Assembly: GCA_905221605.1 (NCBI GenBank)
Contig: CAJNDS010002068.1
Span: forward strand, 1,082,751-1,146,750
DNA length: 64,000 nt
Direction: 5' to 3'
Source: Symbiodinium natans
Taxonomy: Eukaryota; Sar; Dinophyceae; Suessiales; Symbiodiniaceae
Shown: positions 27,101 to 31,209 of the stretch, one piece after another
Numbering within the stretch: position 1 is the first letter of the stretch
Layout: each line of letters opens with the position of its first letter
Translations under genes and position numbers: made by a program
Notes under the pieces: model-generated
Told to the model about the DNA's origin: nothing
What the model saw: the letters and a program-made list of their open reading frames with translations, nothing else
Databases searched by the model: none

Positions 27101-29931
27101 GTTTGCCTTAGGCGGCCGTTTAAGCAGCCTGTTTAACACCCTTTTTTTGTGCACAACCCTATAAACCCCTAAACCCCAAACCCCAAACCCTAAACCCCAA
27201 ACCCCAAACCCTAGACCCCAAACCATGGAAACCCTAGACCAGGTATTGGTGAATGGCAAGATGCTTGCAAGGGACGAAAGGCCGTGCCCCTGGGTATAAA
27301 TGCGAAGGACCAGATGTTTTGGGGTGGTTTGGGTTTAGGGTTTGGGGTTTGGGGTTTAGGGTTTAGGTTTTAGGGTTTAGGGTTTAGGGCTTAGGGTTTG
27401 AAGGACCAGGGGTTTTGGGGGGTTTAGGGCTTGCGAGGTTTAGGGTTGAGGGTATAAGGTCTCACAAAATGTTCTTTTATCAAGGCTTCTTACGGCTTCT
27501 ACACCCTCGAACCAATTCTTCGGTCAAGTTGTGTGGTCACCCACCACCCCAACCCTAAACCCTAAAACCCTAAACCCTACCCTTAAACCCTAAACCGCCC
27601 CCACCCCCTCCCTCCTCTCTCCCAAAAAGATCCCCGTCAACAAGGGTAAGGGATCACACTAAGGCCACTAAGGGTCCCTAAGCCCTAAACCCTAAACCCT
27701 AAACCCTCAACTCTCAACCCTCAACCCTAAACCCTAAACCCTCAGGGCCCATGGTTCCGACCTTAGACCCCGCCCCAAAAAACAAAAAAAGACAATGAAA
27801 ACCAAGAAGCGGACACCTGGCCAGGGTGGCGCTTCACCACTTCGATCGGCTCATCTTCGGGCGGGCCTCGATGATGAAGCTGGCGGCTTTCCAGCTTAGG
27901 GTCTGGGGTTTAGGGTTTAGGGTCTATAGGGCTTAGGGTTTAGGGTTTAGGTTCTAGGTTTTAGGGTTGTCCGTTGGGCGGGGGGTTTAGTATTCTTGGG
28001 ATTGAGGGTTGAGGGCTGAGGGCCTGGAGGGGGGTAGGGGTTGAGGGATCACATTCCGACAGCCCAGTCCTTAATGATCTCATTGAGCAGGATCCCTCAT
28101 ATAGTTTAAGGATCTCATAAGGAGGGTCCCCATATACTTGTAGATTGAGGTATATTCCTTCGTTAACTAGTTAGCTATGGCCTCGCCATGAATTAAGCCT
28201 TATTCTTAAACCAAAGTCAGGGGTGTACTCCCTAGTTCAGAAATAGACTTTTGGTTAAGGGGCCGTCTCTGCGTAGTTTTTGGGACTTAAGGGTTTAGGG
28301 TTCATCTGCCGCTCACTTCCCCGCAGTGCTTTAGACCCAAGCCCGAAGAAGAAAAGAGTAGGGTTTAGGGTTTAGGGGTAGGGTTTAGGGTTTAGGGTTT
28401 AGGGTTTAGGGTTTAGGGTTTAGGGTTTAGGGTTTAGGGTTTAGGGTTTAGGGTTTAGGGTTTAGGGTTTAGGGTTTAGGGTTCCTAAACCCTGAAAGCT
28501 TCAAGATGGACATTTGACGCCAGGCGAGTTTTCTTTTTGGTTCAGGGTTTAGCATAGACGGGATTCTCTCCCAGCGTCTCCCAGTCCCTGTCTCTGTCCC
28601 TCTCCCCCTCCCTCTCCCCCTCTCCTCCCTCTCCCTCGTTTCCCCTCTTCCCCTCCCCCTCTCCTCCCTCTTCCCCTCTCCCCATCGCCCCGTCTCCCCT
28701 TCTCAAGACACCCGAAGGCTCAGGGAACTTACCGACTAGTGGTAGTTGGGCTTCAGTGCTGGGACACAAGTAAGCCTTTGGAATCAAGGCTTCGGGGGTG
28801 AAGAGCTAGGAGTTGACGGAAGAAGTCAGTTCTCCTTGCTGCAGGGCTCGAACCTCATGAATCGCCAAATGAACCTTCAAGCACACCTCCGTGCTTTGCA
28901 GAGCCGGAGCAGCCGAGGTAGTTCCTCTGGAGCAGCAGGAGCAGCTTGGGGGGCGGAAGCCCTGAACCCGAAAACGTTTAGGGGGGAGGTCCGACGCGGC
29001 ACCTTGGCTTCCCCCCCTGCCCAAAAGAAGGCGCGGCATAAATCCAGGGTTCTTTGGGCCTTGCTTTGGGTGGGGGTAGTTAGAGGGTTAGGTTTTGGTG
29101 TTTAGGGTTAGGGTTTAGCCCCTTGGAGGTACCCACTTGTTTGGTTTAGGGGAATAGGGAAAGACTGGGCTCCCTTAGTACCTTAAGCTTCTTTTTTTCA
29201 GCCGCAGGCCTACTCCAGGTAGATGCTAATTAAGCCGAAATCCCTTAACCTCGACCGGAAACCTAAGCCGCTAAACCCTAAACCCTACGTACTATGTAGC
29301 CCTAAACCCTAGCCCTAAACCCTCAACAACCCTAAACCCTAAACCCTAAACCCTAAACCCTAAACCCTAAACCCTAAACCCTAAACCCTAAACCCTAAAC
29401 CCTAAACCCTAAACCCTAAACCCTAAACCCTAAACCCTAAACCCGGAGGACCTGGCAGCCAACAAGTCTGACGAGCCGCACGTCTTGTCCGACGACGACG
29501 ACCTCGACAGCGGGCCTCCGGCCGGGGCCTTGCGAGCCGGTGTCGGGGTTGAGGGTTTAAGGTTTAGGGTTTAGGGTTTAGGGTTTAGGGTTTAGGGTTT
29601 AGGGTTAAGGGTTAGTTAAGGGTTTAGGCTTTAGGGTCTGAACACCCTACATCCGCAAATCATATTCCTTGTCTCCCAGGGCTTAGGGCAGTTCTGGGAA
29701 CCTAAACTTTATTTATTTGGTAGCCCAGGGGTACCCTTTACCCTTTTTTGTGGGGTCATGGGTTCCCTTGTAAAGTAACCAACCCAAAAAAGGGTACCCT
29801 GATTATGGGATGCTTTACTGGGCTACCAAGACTATCCTAAGCCGCAAGCGACCGAGCTGCCGAGCTCCACCAACTCGAAGCAAGCCACGATGCTAGAGGA
29901 TGGTTTCTGTGGTCGAAGCATGTGTGTACAA
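2..29931 (+). CDS. Kinesin-3-like motor protein gene, multi-exon, 5' part outside window
   Basis: Gene-level entry. Small + strand exons, joined in order, give the C-terminal half of a kinesin motor, its neck, a coiled coil and an FHA domain, the order typical of kinesin-3 (KIF1/Unc104-type) motors that move cargo along microtubules. Exons recognised: 2-73, 1004-1066, 2197-2296, 3774-3859, 5153-5196, 6653-6737, 7081-7110, 7268-7299, 10198-10243, 11802-11847, 13065-13096, 13981-14040, 14715-14789, 16281-16318, 17316-17340, 20805-20869, 23157-23195, 24989-25040, 25596-25658, 26262-26317, 27825-27885, 28845-28917, 29449-29539, 29831-29931. Reading phase agrees across nearly all joins. The P-loop and N-terminal motor lie upstream of the window. 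Further in-phase exons continue to about 43 kb; I cannot place the stop codon. Introns are 0.4-3.5 kb and full of telomere-like repeats. Family assignment is good; exact ends of several exons are inference. Confidence 0.82.
1004..1066 (+). CDS. Kinesin motor exon with SSRSH (switch I) motif
   Basis: Twenty-one codons read VTSATIMNNTSSRSHAVFV then LK. 'N.TSSRSHAVF' is the switch I signature of kinesins, which contacts the nucleotide phosphates. The acceptor is AG at 1002-1003. The 3' end at 1066 uses a GA donor (GATAGG) and keeps phase 0 into the exon at 2197; a GT donor three codons earlier is the alternative, but the longer version aligns better with the family. Confidence 0.88.
2197..2296 (+). 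CDS. Kinesin motor exon with NLVDLAG (switch II)
   Basis: Starts after TCCTAG and reads FTMQWADSRT ... ESTNAKINLVDLA, ending one base into the glycine codon. 'KINLVDLAGSER' is the switch II signature of kinesins. A GC donor (GCCTTA) at 2297 leaves phase 1, and the exon at 3774 supplies the missing two bases of glycine followed by SER. Confidence 0.9.
2400..2790. repeat. G-rich element, copy 1
   Basis: A long G tract with T/A/C interruptions (2481-2590), then a unit with CCGTTTTGGGGGGGTAAGGA, AGGGAAAGAGGG and ending ACACGCCGCCAGGGTCGGCG. A second copy of the same layout is at 8395-8602. The tail GCCGCCAGGGTCGGCGG can form a hairpin. The tract probably folds as G-quadruplex. Confidence 0.7.
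3463..3590. mobile_element. Inverted-repeat element, ATGGTCCCTTTTGGGG family
   Basis: Contains ATGGTCCCTTTTGGGGTCC, then a CGTATTCAGGG-type centre, then the inverse GGGACCATAATTTTGAGAAA. Further copies near 8310-8365, 20050-20155, 34008-34112 and 56060-56140. No coding capacity; the minus-strand open frame here is incidental. Confidence 0.65.
3774..3859 (+). CDS. Kinesin motor exon beginning with SER of switch II
   Basis: After CTGCAG the frame reads (G)SERHKSSDFQG then HTFKEGAALDAGFCITR. It completes DLAG-SER and continues with the family's 'G.rlkEga.In.sL' helix, here divergent (LDAGF instead of INKSL). The donor is GTGTGG at 3860. The length of 86 nt (2 + 28 codons) fits the phases on both sides. 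The ordinary open frame on the minus strand here is a shadow. Confidence 0.87.
5153..5196 (+). CDS. Kinesin motor exon (VIKEL helix)
   Basis: Acceptor CCCAG at 5148-5152, then VIKELGEQQQSRVM, matching the family's 'lg.VI.aLae' helix after the LKEG exon. A GC donor (GCTGCT) at 5197 leaves phase 2, which matches the next exon at 6653. The sequence stays open somewhat further (to a TAA), so the end is chosen by phase. Confidence 0.72.
6226..6400. repeat. (ACT)n/(TGC) trinucleotide microsatellite
   Basis: About 175 bp of CTA/CTG triplets in the intron between kinesin exons 5196 and 6653. It makes long homopolymeric frames on both strands that are not genes. Confidence 0.95.
6653..6737 (+). CDS. 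Kinesin exon, Ser/Ala-rich insertion in the motor
   Basis: Acceptor CGCAG, then QRSRSMSIDKSAGLGPS and TPAAGALLECK with a GC donor at 6738. It sits in phase between the VIKEL exon and the PFRSSKLT exon, where many kinesins have a variable loop; no motif of its own. The other frame over the same bases is also open, so the assignment is by phase. Confidence 0.55.
7081..7110 (+). CDS. Possible small kinesin exon
   Basis: After GGGCCAG the frame reads SNSRQILPEP and then a GC donor could be used at 7111; the frame stays open to about 7150, so a longer exon is equally possible. Placed by phase between 6653-6737 and 7268-7299. No family motif. Confidence 0.4.
7268..7299 (+). CDS. Kinesin motor exon with PFRSSKLT
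   Basis: Reads EVVPFRSSKL plus two bases of Thr. 'h.PYRDSKLT' is the conserved microtubule-binding loop/helix of kinesins. The GC donor (GCTCCC) at 7300 splits the Thr codon, and the exon at 10198 begins with the missing G and continues FLLRDSLAGN. The 5' end may be at 7268 (phase 0) or 7272 (phase 1). Confidence 0.85.
8395..8602. repeat. G-rich element, copy 2
   Basis: Same order as the copy at 2400-2790: G-rich tract, GTTTTGGGGGGGTAAGGAGG, then CACGCCGCCAGGGTCGGCGG. Open frames here are products of the low complexity. Confidence 0.7.
8816..10095. repeat. Composite element: direct flanking repeats around four 187-bp tandem units
   Basis: A segment of about 255 bp at 8816-9070 recurs at 9829-10083 with a handful of substitutions. 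Between them lie four tandem units of 184-188 bp starting at 9085, 9272, 9459 and 9643, each beginning CATGAACTCCAAGACCGA. The flanking repeats contain the palindrome GGAGGACTTTAAATCCTCC and an open frame (FVALAYLALVEDAEYAEVHF) kept in both copies, but the differences are not biased to silent sites. It lies in the kinesin intron before the LLRDSLAGN exon. I do not recognise the element. Confidence 0.75.
10198..10243 (+). CDS. Kinesin motor exon with LLRDSLAGN
   Basis: Acceptor TTTTTCAG, one base completing Thr, then FLLRDSLAGNTRSRM. 'LLrDSLgGNs+t.mia' is a kinesin signature. A GTGGCT donor follows. The join to VACVSPA at 11802 is in phase 0. Confidence 0.92.
10630..11800. other. Intron between kinesin exons 10243 and 11802
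   Basis: No exon was needed here by phase. It holds a 9-bp GGGTTTCAA array (11260-11310) grading into TTTTAAGGG units, an inverted-repeat element with GGTCGGAACCATGGGCCC (10865-10940) and another near 11480-11580. An island at 10630-10690 has open frames but is not required. Confidence 0.5.
11802..11847 (+). CDS. Kinesin motor exon VACVSPAAINADET
   Basis: Forty-six nucleotides after CCCAGAG: VACVSPAAINADETI plus one base of Ser. Equivalent to the family's 'miA.vSPa..n.dETlsTLrfA'. The GC donor (GCAACC) at 11848 joins in phase to the exon at 13065, restoring ETIS-TCRFA. Reading on without splicing gives SNLVPRF, which does not continue the family pattern. Confidence 0.9.
12240..13064. other. 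Intron between kinesin exons 11847 and 13065, distal part
   Basis: CCCGAAA units (12261-12310) and CCCTAAA (12311-12400, 12850-13015) surround a unique island 12430-12830 with open frames on both strands, none of which I recognise. The intron's first bases GCAACC and the bases GGTTGC just before its end are inverted copies. Confidence 0.6.
13065..13096 (+). CDS. Kinesin exon RFAASVKK (end of motor)
   Basis: Only 32 nt. After CCTCAG it supplies two bases of Ser, then TCRFAASVKK, the end of the kinesin core ('sTLrfA..vkk'). The GC donor (GCCTTG) at 13097 is chosen because the next exon continues VRTNACVN exactly as kinesin-3 necks do. The intron that follows holds the telomere-type hairpin at 13122-13550. 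Confidence 0.88.
13122..13550. repeat. Head-to-head telomere-like hairpin plus long CCCTAAA array
   Basis: About six TTTAGGG units run directly into TTGGGCCCCAA and then about 370 bp of CCCTAAA units with a few variants. The centre TTTAGGGTTGGG/CCCAACCCTAAA is palindromic apart from one C, so at least 45 bp can fold back without a loop of note. It lies wholly inside the intron 13097-13980. Confidence 0.95.
13981..14040 (+). CDS. Kinesin neck exon
   Basis: Acceptor GGTCAG at the end of 13980; twenty codons VRTNACVNVDRKKGVVQHLQ, comparable with kinesin-3 'vrtkavvNed....lirelq'. The GC donor is GCCATT at 14041. The bases CAGGCC are found at the end of this exon and again at the next acceptor/exon junction, as a target-site duplication would leave. 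Confidence 0.87.
14200..14714. other. Intron between kinesin exons 14040 and 14715
   Basis: G run 14211-14230, an inverted-repeat element around 14250-14360 (copies near 26400, 45510 and 60655), then CCCTAAA at 14433-14510. TTTAGGG-type units are at 14100-14180, so the two-arm pattern holds. Confidence 0.65.
14715..14789 (+). CDS. Kinesin neck/coiled-coil exon
   Basis: After CCCCAG: AEIRRLKKLLAARGVEADM then GIPSNG, donor GTGTCC at 14790. The charged heptads are the neck coiled coil that follows the motor. Phase 0 at both ends. The 3' end is less certain than the 5' end, because GC donors inside (for example after GVE) are possible. Confidence 0.8.
15212..15680. repeat. CCCTAAA/CCCTGAA array and TTTAGGG arrays around 15.4 kb
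   Basis: CCCTAAA then CCCTGAA (15252-15325) then CCCTAAA up to 15352; TTTAGGG at 15459-15525 and 15607-15680. The GAA variant forms a homogeneous block, as at 4098-4183. Confidence 0.9.
15400..15452 (+). other. Weak exon candidate
   Basis: A non-repeat island between CCCTAAA (left) and TTTAGGG (right), with AG acceptors near 15406 and 15417. All three frames are open, so no product can be chosen. It may be an additional neck exon between 14789 and 16281, or intron. Confidence 0.2.
16281..16318 (+). CDS. Kinesin coiled-coil exon
   Basis: A polypyrimidine tract and CCCCCACAG precede EIADRERVLKTL plus two bases. The GC donor (GCAGAG) at 16319 joins in phase 2 to 17316. The register resembles the 'ei..re..l...' coiled coil between neck and FHA domain in kinesin-3. 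Confidence 0.75.
17030..17295. repeat. 8-bp CCCTATAA array next to CCCTAAA array
   Basis: About 13 copies of the octamer CCCTATAA (17030-17133) then CCCTAAA (17160-17295), ending just before exon 17316. Confidence 0.93.
17316..17340 (+). CDS. Kinesin coiled-coil microexon
   Basis: After CCCAG, one base completes Lys and then SYQVQVEE; GC donor (GCCAGG) at 17341. At 25 nt it is the shortest exon proposed. It links EIADRERVLKTLK to QARLLATARAEAL at 20805 in phase, jumping over the nested gene at 18201-19639. Confidence 0.65.
18201..18293 (+). CDS. Nested gene exon 1, Cys-rich finger
   Basis: ATG at 18201 opens MAAPELAAACILCGQVADG then EHFDACFERHCP (31 codons); donor GTCTCA at 18294. Cysteines 10, 13, 25 and 30 could bind zinc. 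The ATG could also be internal, since an AG acceptor lies nearby. The short intron to 18388 is mainly TTTAGGG. Confidence 0.6.
18201..19639 (+). CDS. Nested gene: zinc-finger-like N terminus, ubiquitin-like C terminus
   Basis: Gene-level entry. Six + strand exons, all in phase: 18201-18293, 18388-18437, 18656-18693, 18808-18876, 19054-19149, 19254-19639. It begins at an ATG (MAAPELAAACILCG) and ends at TGA 19637-19639. The N terminus has cysteines as C-x2-C-x11-C-x4-C, like a variant C2HC finger. A middle exon has LPDGNCGCR, reminiscent of the 'DGNC' of OTU cysteine proteases, but the following residues differ. The last exon folds by pattern as ubiquitin-like. The flanking kinesin exons (17340 and 20805) join in phase without it, so it appears to lie wholly inside one kinesin intron on the same strand. 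Its own introns are inverted-repeat elements. Function unknown; possibly ubiquitin-related. Confidence 0.6.
18388..18437 (+). CDS. Nested gene exon 2
   Basis: After TTCAAG: DCHAGPASSSRSFLAT plus two bases of Trp; GC donor at 18438, where an inverted-repeat element of the TAGCCCAGT family begins. All three frames are open here; this one fits both neighbours' phases. Confidence 0.5.
18656..18693 (+). CDS. Nested gene exon 3
   Basis: Starts straight after the inverted-repeat end GACCAAG. Reads (W)LGKWPATLAVKI plus one base; GC donor (GCCACT) at 18694, where the next inverted-repeat element begins. Confidence 0.55.
18694..18807. mobile_element. Introner-like inverted-repeat element, CTTAG..CTAAG family
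   Basis: Occupies the whole intron between nested-gene exons 3 and 4. 5' end GCCACTAGCAGCTGAATGAG, 3' end CAGCAACTAAG. Related copies are 19150-19253 and 21577-21689. A CCCTAAA array is inserted in this copy. Confidence 0.7.
18808..18876 (+). CDS. Nested gene exon 4
   Basis: Begins after the element end AACTAAG. Reads (R)DYLALPERLTLACASRHA then NMLC plus one base; GC donor (GCGACT) at 18877. GCGA occurs both at this exon/intron border and at the start of the next exon, like a duplicated target. Confidence 0.62.
18877..19053. mobile_element. Inverted-repeat element of the TAGCCCAGT family (intron)
   Basis: Starts GCGACTGGGTAGCCCAGTGA and ends GGGGCTACCAAG; TTTAGGG units sit inside. Other members: about 4505-4615, 5786-5890, 18438-18655, 29715-29830, 36500-36652 (cut by the gap), 43705-43803, 57503-57610. 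Members share GTACCC near the left end and GGTTCCCTTATAAA..GTAGCCAACC inside. Four of them end right at an exon start (18656, 19054, 29831, 36653). Confidence 0.75.
19054..19149 (+). CDS. Nested gene exon 5, DGNC motif
   Basis: Begins after the element end CTACCAAG. Reads (G)DEEAWGQYATTLWAALW, KSAGTLPDGNCGCR plus one base; GC donor (GCTTAG) at 19150. The PDGNC string recalls the catalytic Asp-Gly-Asn-Cys of OTU deubiquitinases, but 'GCR' replaces the usual 'LFR/LYR'; OTU identity is only a suggestion. Confidence 0.6.
19150..19253. mobile_element. Introner-like element, CTTAG..CTAAG family, compact copy
   Basis: The intron between nested-gene exons 5 and 6: 5' GCTTAGCAGATGACTGAGTA, 3' CTCAGCAACTAAG, inner inverted repeats TACACTTT...AAAGTGTACAC. 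The terminal repeats contain the GC and AG splice sites, so insertion itself would make an intron. No telomere-like array. Confidence 0.75.
19254..19639 (+). CDS. Nested gene exon 6, ubiquitin-like domain, stop
   Basis: After the element end CAGCAACTAAG the frame is open to TGA 19637. From about residue 28: TLEIDV, YRRLTVEPHATVAHVKKLL, IVRHTGKTLSHQEAP, VAAYL, then ILEMTIKLF. This follows the ubiquitin-like order: strand, helix (TVAHVKKLL), 'L...GK.L', turn, last strand. A stretch of about 15 residues (WLSFCRSSSAW...) interrupts where families usually have 'GL.DGD'; it could be a small in-frame insertion. An ATG at 19294 could alternatively start a one-exon ubiquitin-like gene. Confidence 0.65.
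19764..19910 (+). pseudogene. Possible decayed ubiquitin-like segment
   Basis: Just downstream of the nested gene's stop. One frame has DHVKKVVAS and another has DGDSLHIYL, both like parts of a ubiquitin-like fold but in different frames. Most simply a broken copy or unspliced exon pieces; weak. Confidence 0.22.
20805..20869 (+). CDS. Kinesin coiled-coil exon after neck
   Basis: After GCAGAG: QARLLATARAEALNQQGLS then SE plus two bases; GC donor (GCCGGG) at 20870. Joined to 17316-17340 it gives VQVEEQARLLATARAEAL, resembling the kinesin-3 'L..te..r.eAL..mGi' segment that comes just before the FHA domain. Confidence 0.8.
21078..21222. repeat. (TC)n and (GA)n inverted microsatellite
   Basis: About 50 bp of TC repeat, a 30-bp spacer, then about 70 bp of GA repeat: a potential long hairpin in the kinesin intron 20870-23156. 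Confidence 0.9.
21577..21689. mobile_element. Introner-like element, CTTAG..CTAAG family, third copy
   Basis: 5' GCTTAGTAGCTGAATGACTA, 3' ATGAACTCAGCAACTAAG; the same internal TTTACACTTTTTGGGATACT as 19150-19253. It lies in the kinesin intron 20870-23156 rather than between two exons I can see. Confidence 0.75.
22546..22857 (+). pseudogene. C-terminal fragment of C5-cytosine DNA methyltransferase, in-frame TGA
   Basis: After CTATGCAG the frame reads YGFPDELMDRLKP, then TGA at 22630, then the same frame continues SPRDIGHMLGNGMSLNV and FERVLTRVLFAAGL to TAA 22855. 'iGNgmslnV' is motif X, the last conserved block of C5 methyltransferases. Only the C terminus is present; the catalytic PCQ and ENV blocks are absent. 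In dinoflagellates such enzymes are known to be carried by retrotransposons, so this may be a transposon remnant inside the kinesin intron. Alternatively GTGTGA at 22628 could be a splice donor. Confidence 0.6.
23157..23195 (+). CDS. Kinesin exon leading into FHA domain
   Basis: After TTGCCAG, one base then NTPHLLNMSSLV plus two bases. 'tPHLvNLnedp' is the hallmark entry into the kinesin-3 FHA domain. The 3' end is uncertain: GC at 23196, GT at 23191 or GTTTGG at 23213 are all possible. Confidence 0.75.
23704..23727. repeat. Poly-G tract
   Basis: 24 consecutive or nearly consecutive G. Comparable homopolymer tracts: G at 5985-6002 and 51349-51368; C at 26619-26639, 49510-49575 (about 65) and 61130-61152. 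All intronic or intergenic; length is likely unstable. Confidence 0.9.
24459..24608. repeat. Dispersed duplicate, copy 1
   Basis: Begins TTCGGTCAAGTTGTGTGGTC, includes a short CCCTAAA stretch and CCTCCCTCCTCTCTCCCA, and ends AAGGCCACTAAGGGTCCCTA. A nearly identical copy is at 27518-27680 about 3 kb away, differing mainly by small insertions. Confidence 0.85.
24989..25040 (+). CDS. FHA domain exon TKVGSHPDNQI
   Basis: Reads SSQGQITKVGSHPDNQI with a GC donor (GCCCCC) at 25041. 'T+vG....nDI' is the first conserved block of FHA domains (phosphopeptide binding). The start may be 24989 or, after CTCGCAG, 24999. The end joins in phase 0 to 25596. Confidence 0.82.
25596..25658 (+). CDS. FHA domain exon GLGISNFICQFENN
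   Basis: After CCCCCAG: VIQGLGISNFICQFENN then NQRQ, GC donor (GCTCCG) at 25659. It matches the FHA block 'I.L.g.gIs..Hc.i.n'. The usual histidine is replaced (NFIC), so phosphopeptide binding may be altered. Twenty-one codons, phase 0 at both ends. Confidence 0.85.
26262..26317 (+). CDS. FHA domain exon (middle strands)
   Basis: After GCATCAG: VIISLPSEQVSSRARATG plus two bases; GC donor (GCAGAT) at 26318 joins in phase to the exon at 27825, giving GLVALHHFDRLIFG. It occupies the place of the FHA 'v.l.p......vNG' strands without an obvious NG. Confidence 0.68.
26720..26882. mobile_element. Inverted-repeat element, GGAGGTTCATGG family
   Basis: Left end ACTTGAAGGTTCATGGTACT, right end its near-perfect inverse, with CCAATTATAACTGTACTTATAACC-type inner arms. 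Related pieces: 6764-6890, 16913-16945, 42778-42915, 46908-47035, 49600-49786, 52843-53068, 60901-61030. A MITE-like hairpin common in these introns. Confidence 0.75.
26935..27068. repeat. 8-bp TTTAGGGG array
   Basis: About 16 octamers GGTTTAGG with few variants, in the intron before exon 27825. Complementary CCCCTAAA octamer arrays are at 36280-36400 and 41845-41920. Confidence 0.9.
27518..27680. repeat. Dispersed duplicate, copy 2
   Basis: Same order as 24459-24608 with one extra segment (CAACAAGGGTAAGGGATCAC) before the shared end. It lies just upstream of the last FHA exon. Confidence 0.85.
27825..27885 (+). CDS. FHA domain exon LHHFDRLIFGRAS
   Basis: After GGCCAG, one base then VALHHFDRLIFGRASMM and KLA; GC donor (GCTTTC) at 27886. 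'L.hgDRiifG....f.f' closes the kinesin-3 FHA domain. Phase 0 into 28845. Confidence 0.82.
28378..28485. repeat. TTTAGGG array and C/T-rich tract
   Basis: About 15 TTTAGGG units, ending in a short inverse (CCTAAACCCTG). It is followed at 28565-28700 by a pyrimidine-rich tract (CTCCCTCTCC type) ahead of exon 28845. Confidence 0.9.
28845..28917 (+). CDS. Exon after FHA, coiled-coil-like
   Basis: After GCTGCAG: GSNLMNRQMNLQAHLRALQ then SRSSR plus one base; donor GTAGTT at 28918 (a GC donor after LQAHLR is also possible). Gln/Leu-rich helix, phase 0 at entry. The frame remains open to 29105 but becomes Ala/Gly-rich. Confidence 0.7.
29329..29444. repeat. CCCTAAA array before exon 29449
   Basis: About 16 uninterrupted units ending four bases from the acceptor AG of the acidic-tail exon. 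The intron on the other side of that exon starts with TTTAGGG at 29565-29605. Confidence 0.92.
29449..29539 (+). CDS. Acidic tail exon
   Basis: DLAANKSDEPHVLSDDDDLD then SGPPAGALRA plus one base; donor GTGTCG at 29540. Acceptor either CGGAG (29448) or CTGGCAG (29458); the second fits the phase left by 28917. A typical acidic linker, no domain. Confidence 0.7.
29831..29931 (+). CDS. Tail exon following an inverted-repeat intron end
   Basis: Begins right after CTACCAAG, the 3' end of a TAGCCCAGT-family element. (D)YPKPQATELPSSTNSKQAT then MLEDGFCGRSMCVQ; donor GTAAAC at 29932. 2 + 33 codons, phase consistent with 29539. No recognised domain. Confidence 0.62.
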
Positions 29932-30709
29932 GTAAACCCTAACCCTAAACCCCAGCATTACACACAGCTTCCCCCCCCCTACACAACTTCATAACGGAAT
30001 GCTAGGGGTGCGGTCCTGGACCCCTGATCAAGTTTGGGAAAAAATGTTTGGGGATGGGGACGTCTTTTCAGGGCATTCCTGGGCTTCTTCTGGGCAACAA
30101 GTAAAGTTTCAGAGCTTTGGGCTGCGGCCTTGAAGGTTTGCAAATGGTAGGTTGTGGTTAGGAACACTGGTAGCAACAGCAGCAGTAGGAGGAGGAGGAG
30201 CAGGAGCAGTAGCGGTAGCAGTAATTAGCATTAACTTAGGTGTACTTAGAACAGCCGGTTCGGGCGCGCTCTAGTCGCGGGGGGTCAAACTATTCTAAGA
30301 TGTTTGGAAATATGTTTGAATTAGTTTTTTTTTGAAATATTAGGCATGAACAGTAGCAGCAGCAGAAGCAGTCGCAGTCGCAGTCGCATTCGCACGATGA
30401 CAACGTCCGTGTTACCAGAGCATCCATGTTTTGCGTGGTGATAACGTTCGTGTGCATGACCAGTGCGTGCGAGTGGCCAGAGCAGCACAGCATCCTCCTT
30501 GAACCCTCAACTTCAAGCCGTTACAGGCTCATGTTTGAGGACATCTAAGCAAAACGCATACTAAATCTTGCTTGCCTTTCCCCTTCCCAAAAGTAGTACG
30601 CCTAAAAATGCACTTCTCCGCTTTTGGACACGAAAGCGCAAATTCATGGAAAATACCCTGCAATTCGGGTGTTCACACCTGCGACCAGGAGCCTTGTGGC
30701 GGGCAAGCC

Positions 30710-30794
<85 letters not shown>

Positions 30795-31190
30795 CGTAGT
30801 GGTGGTGGTGGTGGTGGTGGTGGTGGTGGTGGTGGTGGTGGTGGTCGTTGTAGTGGTAGTAGTAGTGGTAGTAGCAGTGGTGGTAGTAGTGGGAACAACC
30901 ACAATCGATCATCATTAATTCAACATTATGAACTATCAGAACCACCATGGAAAATCATGATGTTACTATTCATGATGATTTCACCATGATTGTATCATTA
31001 GACAGTTAGACAGACTAACATTATGAACGTGTGTCATGGGAGAGCTCAAGCACCAAAACTGTGGTTTAGATTTTAGCTGTTGGTTTGTAGCTTCAAGGAT
31101 TTTATGCAGGCTGTTGGGATCTGTGGTTGGCGGCTGAAAGAGCTTTGCGCGATGCTATTGAAAGGCTCGAGACACCTTGCTTTTTTTGTA
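29932..31190. other. Intron region with AGC/GTA/GTG microsatellites
   Basis: After CCCTAAA remnants come AGC/AGG-type triplets (30170-30230, 30350-30390) and a 185-bp (GTA)n-(GTG)n tract at 30711-30895, which creates long false frames on both strands. The bases between 30895 and 31190 are ordinary sequence with no telomere units, directly upstream of the RCC1-type gene. Confidence 0.75.
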
Positions 31191-31209
31191 GTTGATGGAG
31201 TACAGCTTG

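Noticed and set aside
31100-31209. Relict spliced-leader sequence upstream of the RCC1-type gene, as proof of retroposition
   Set aside because: I looked for the CCGTAGCCATTTTGGCTCAAG-type leader and did not find a convincing copy; the same holds upstream of 18201.
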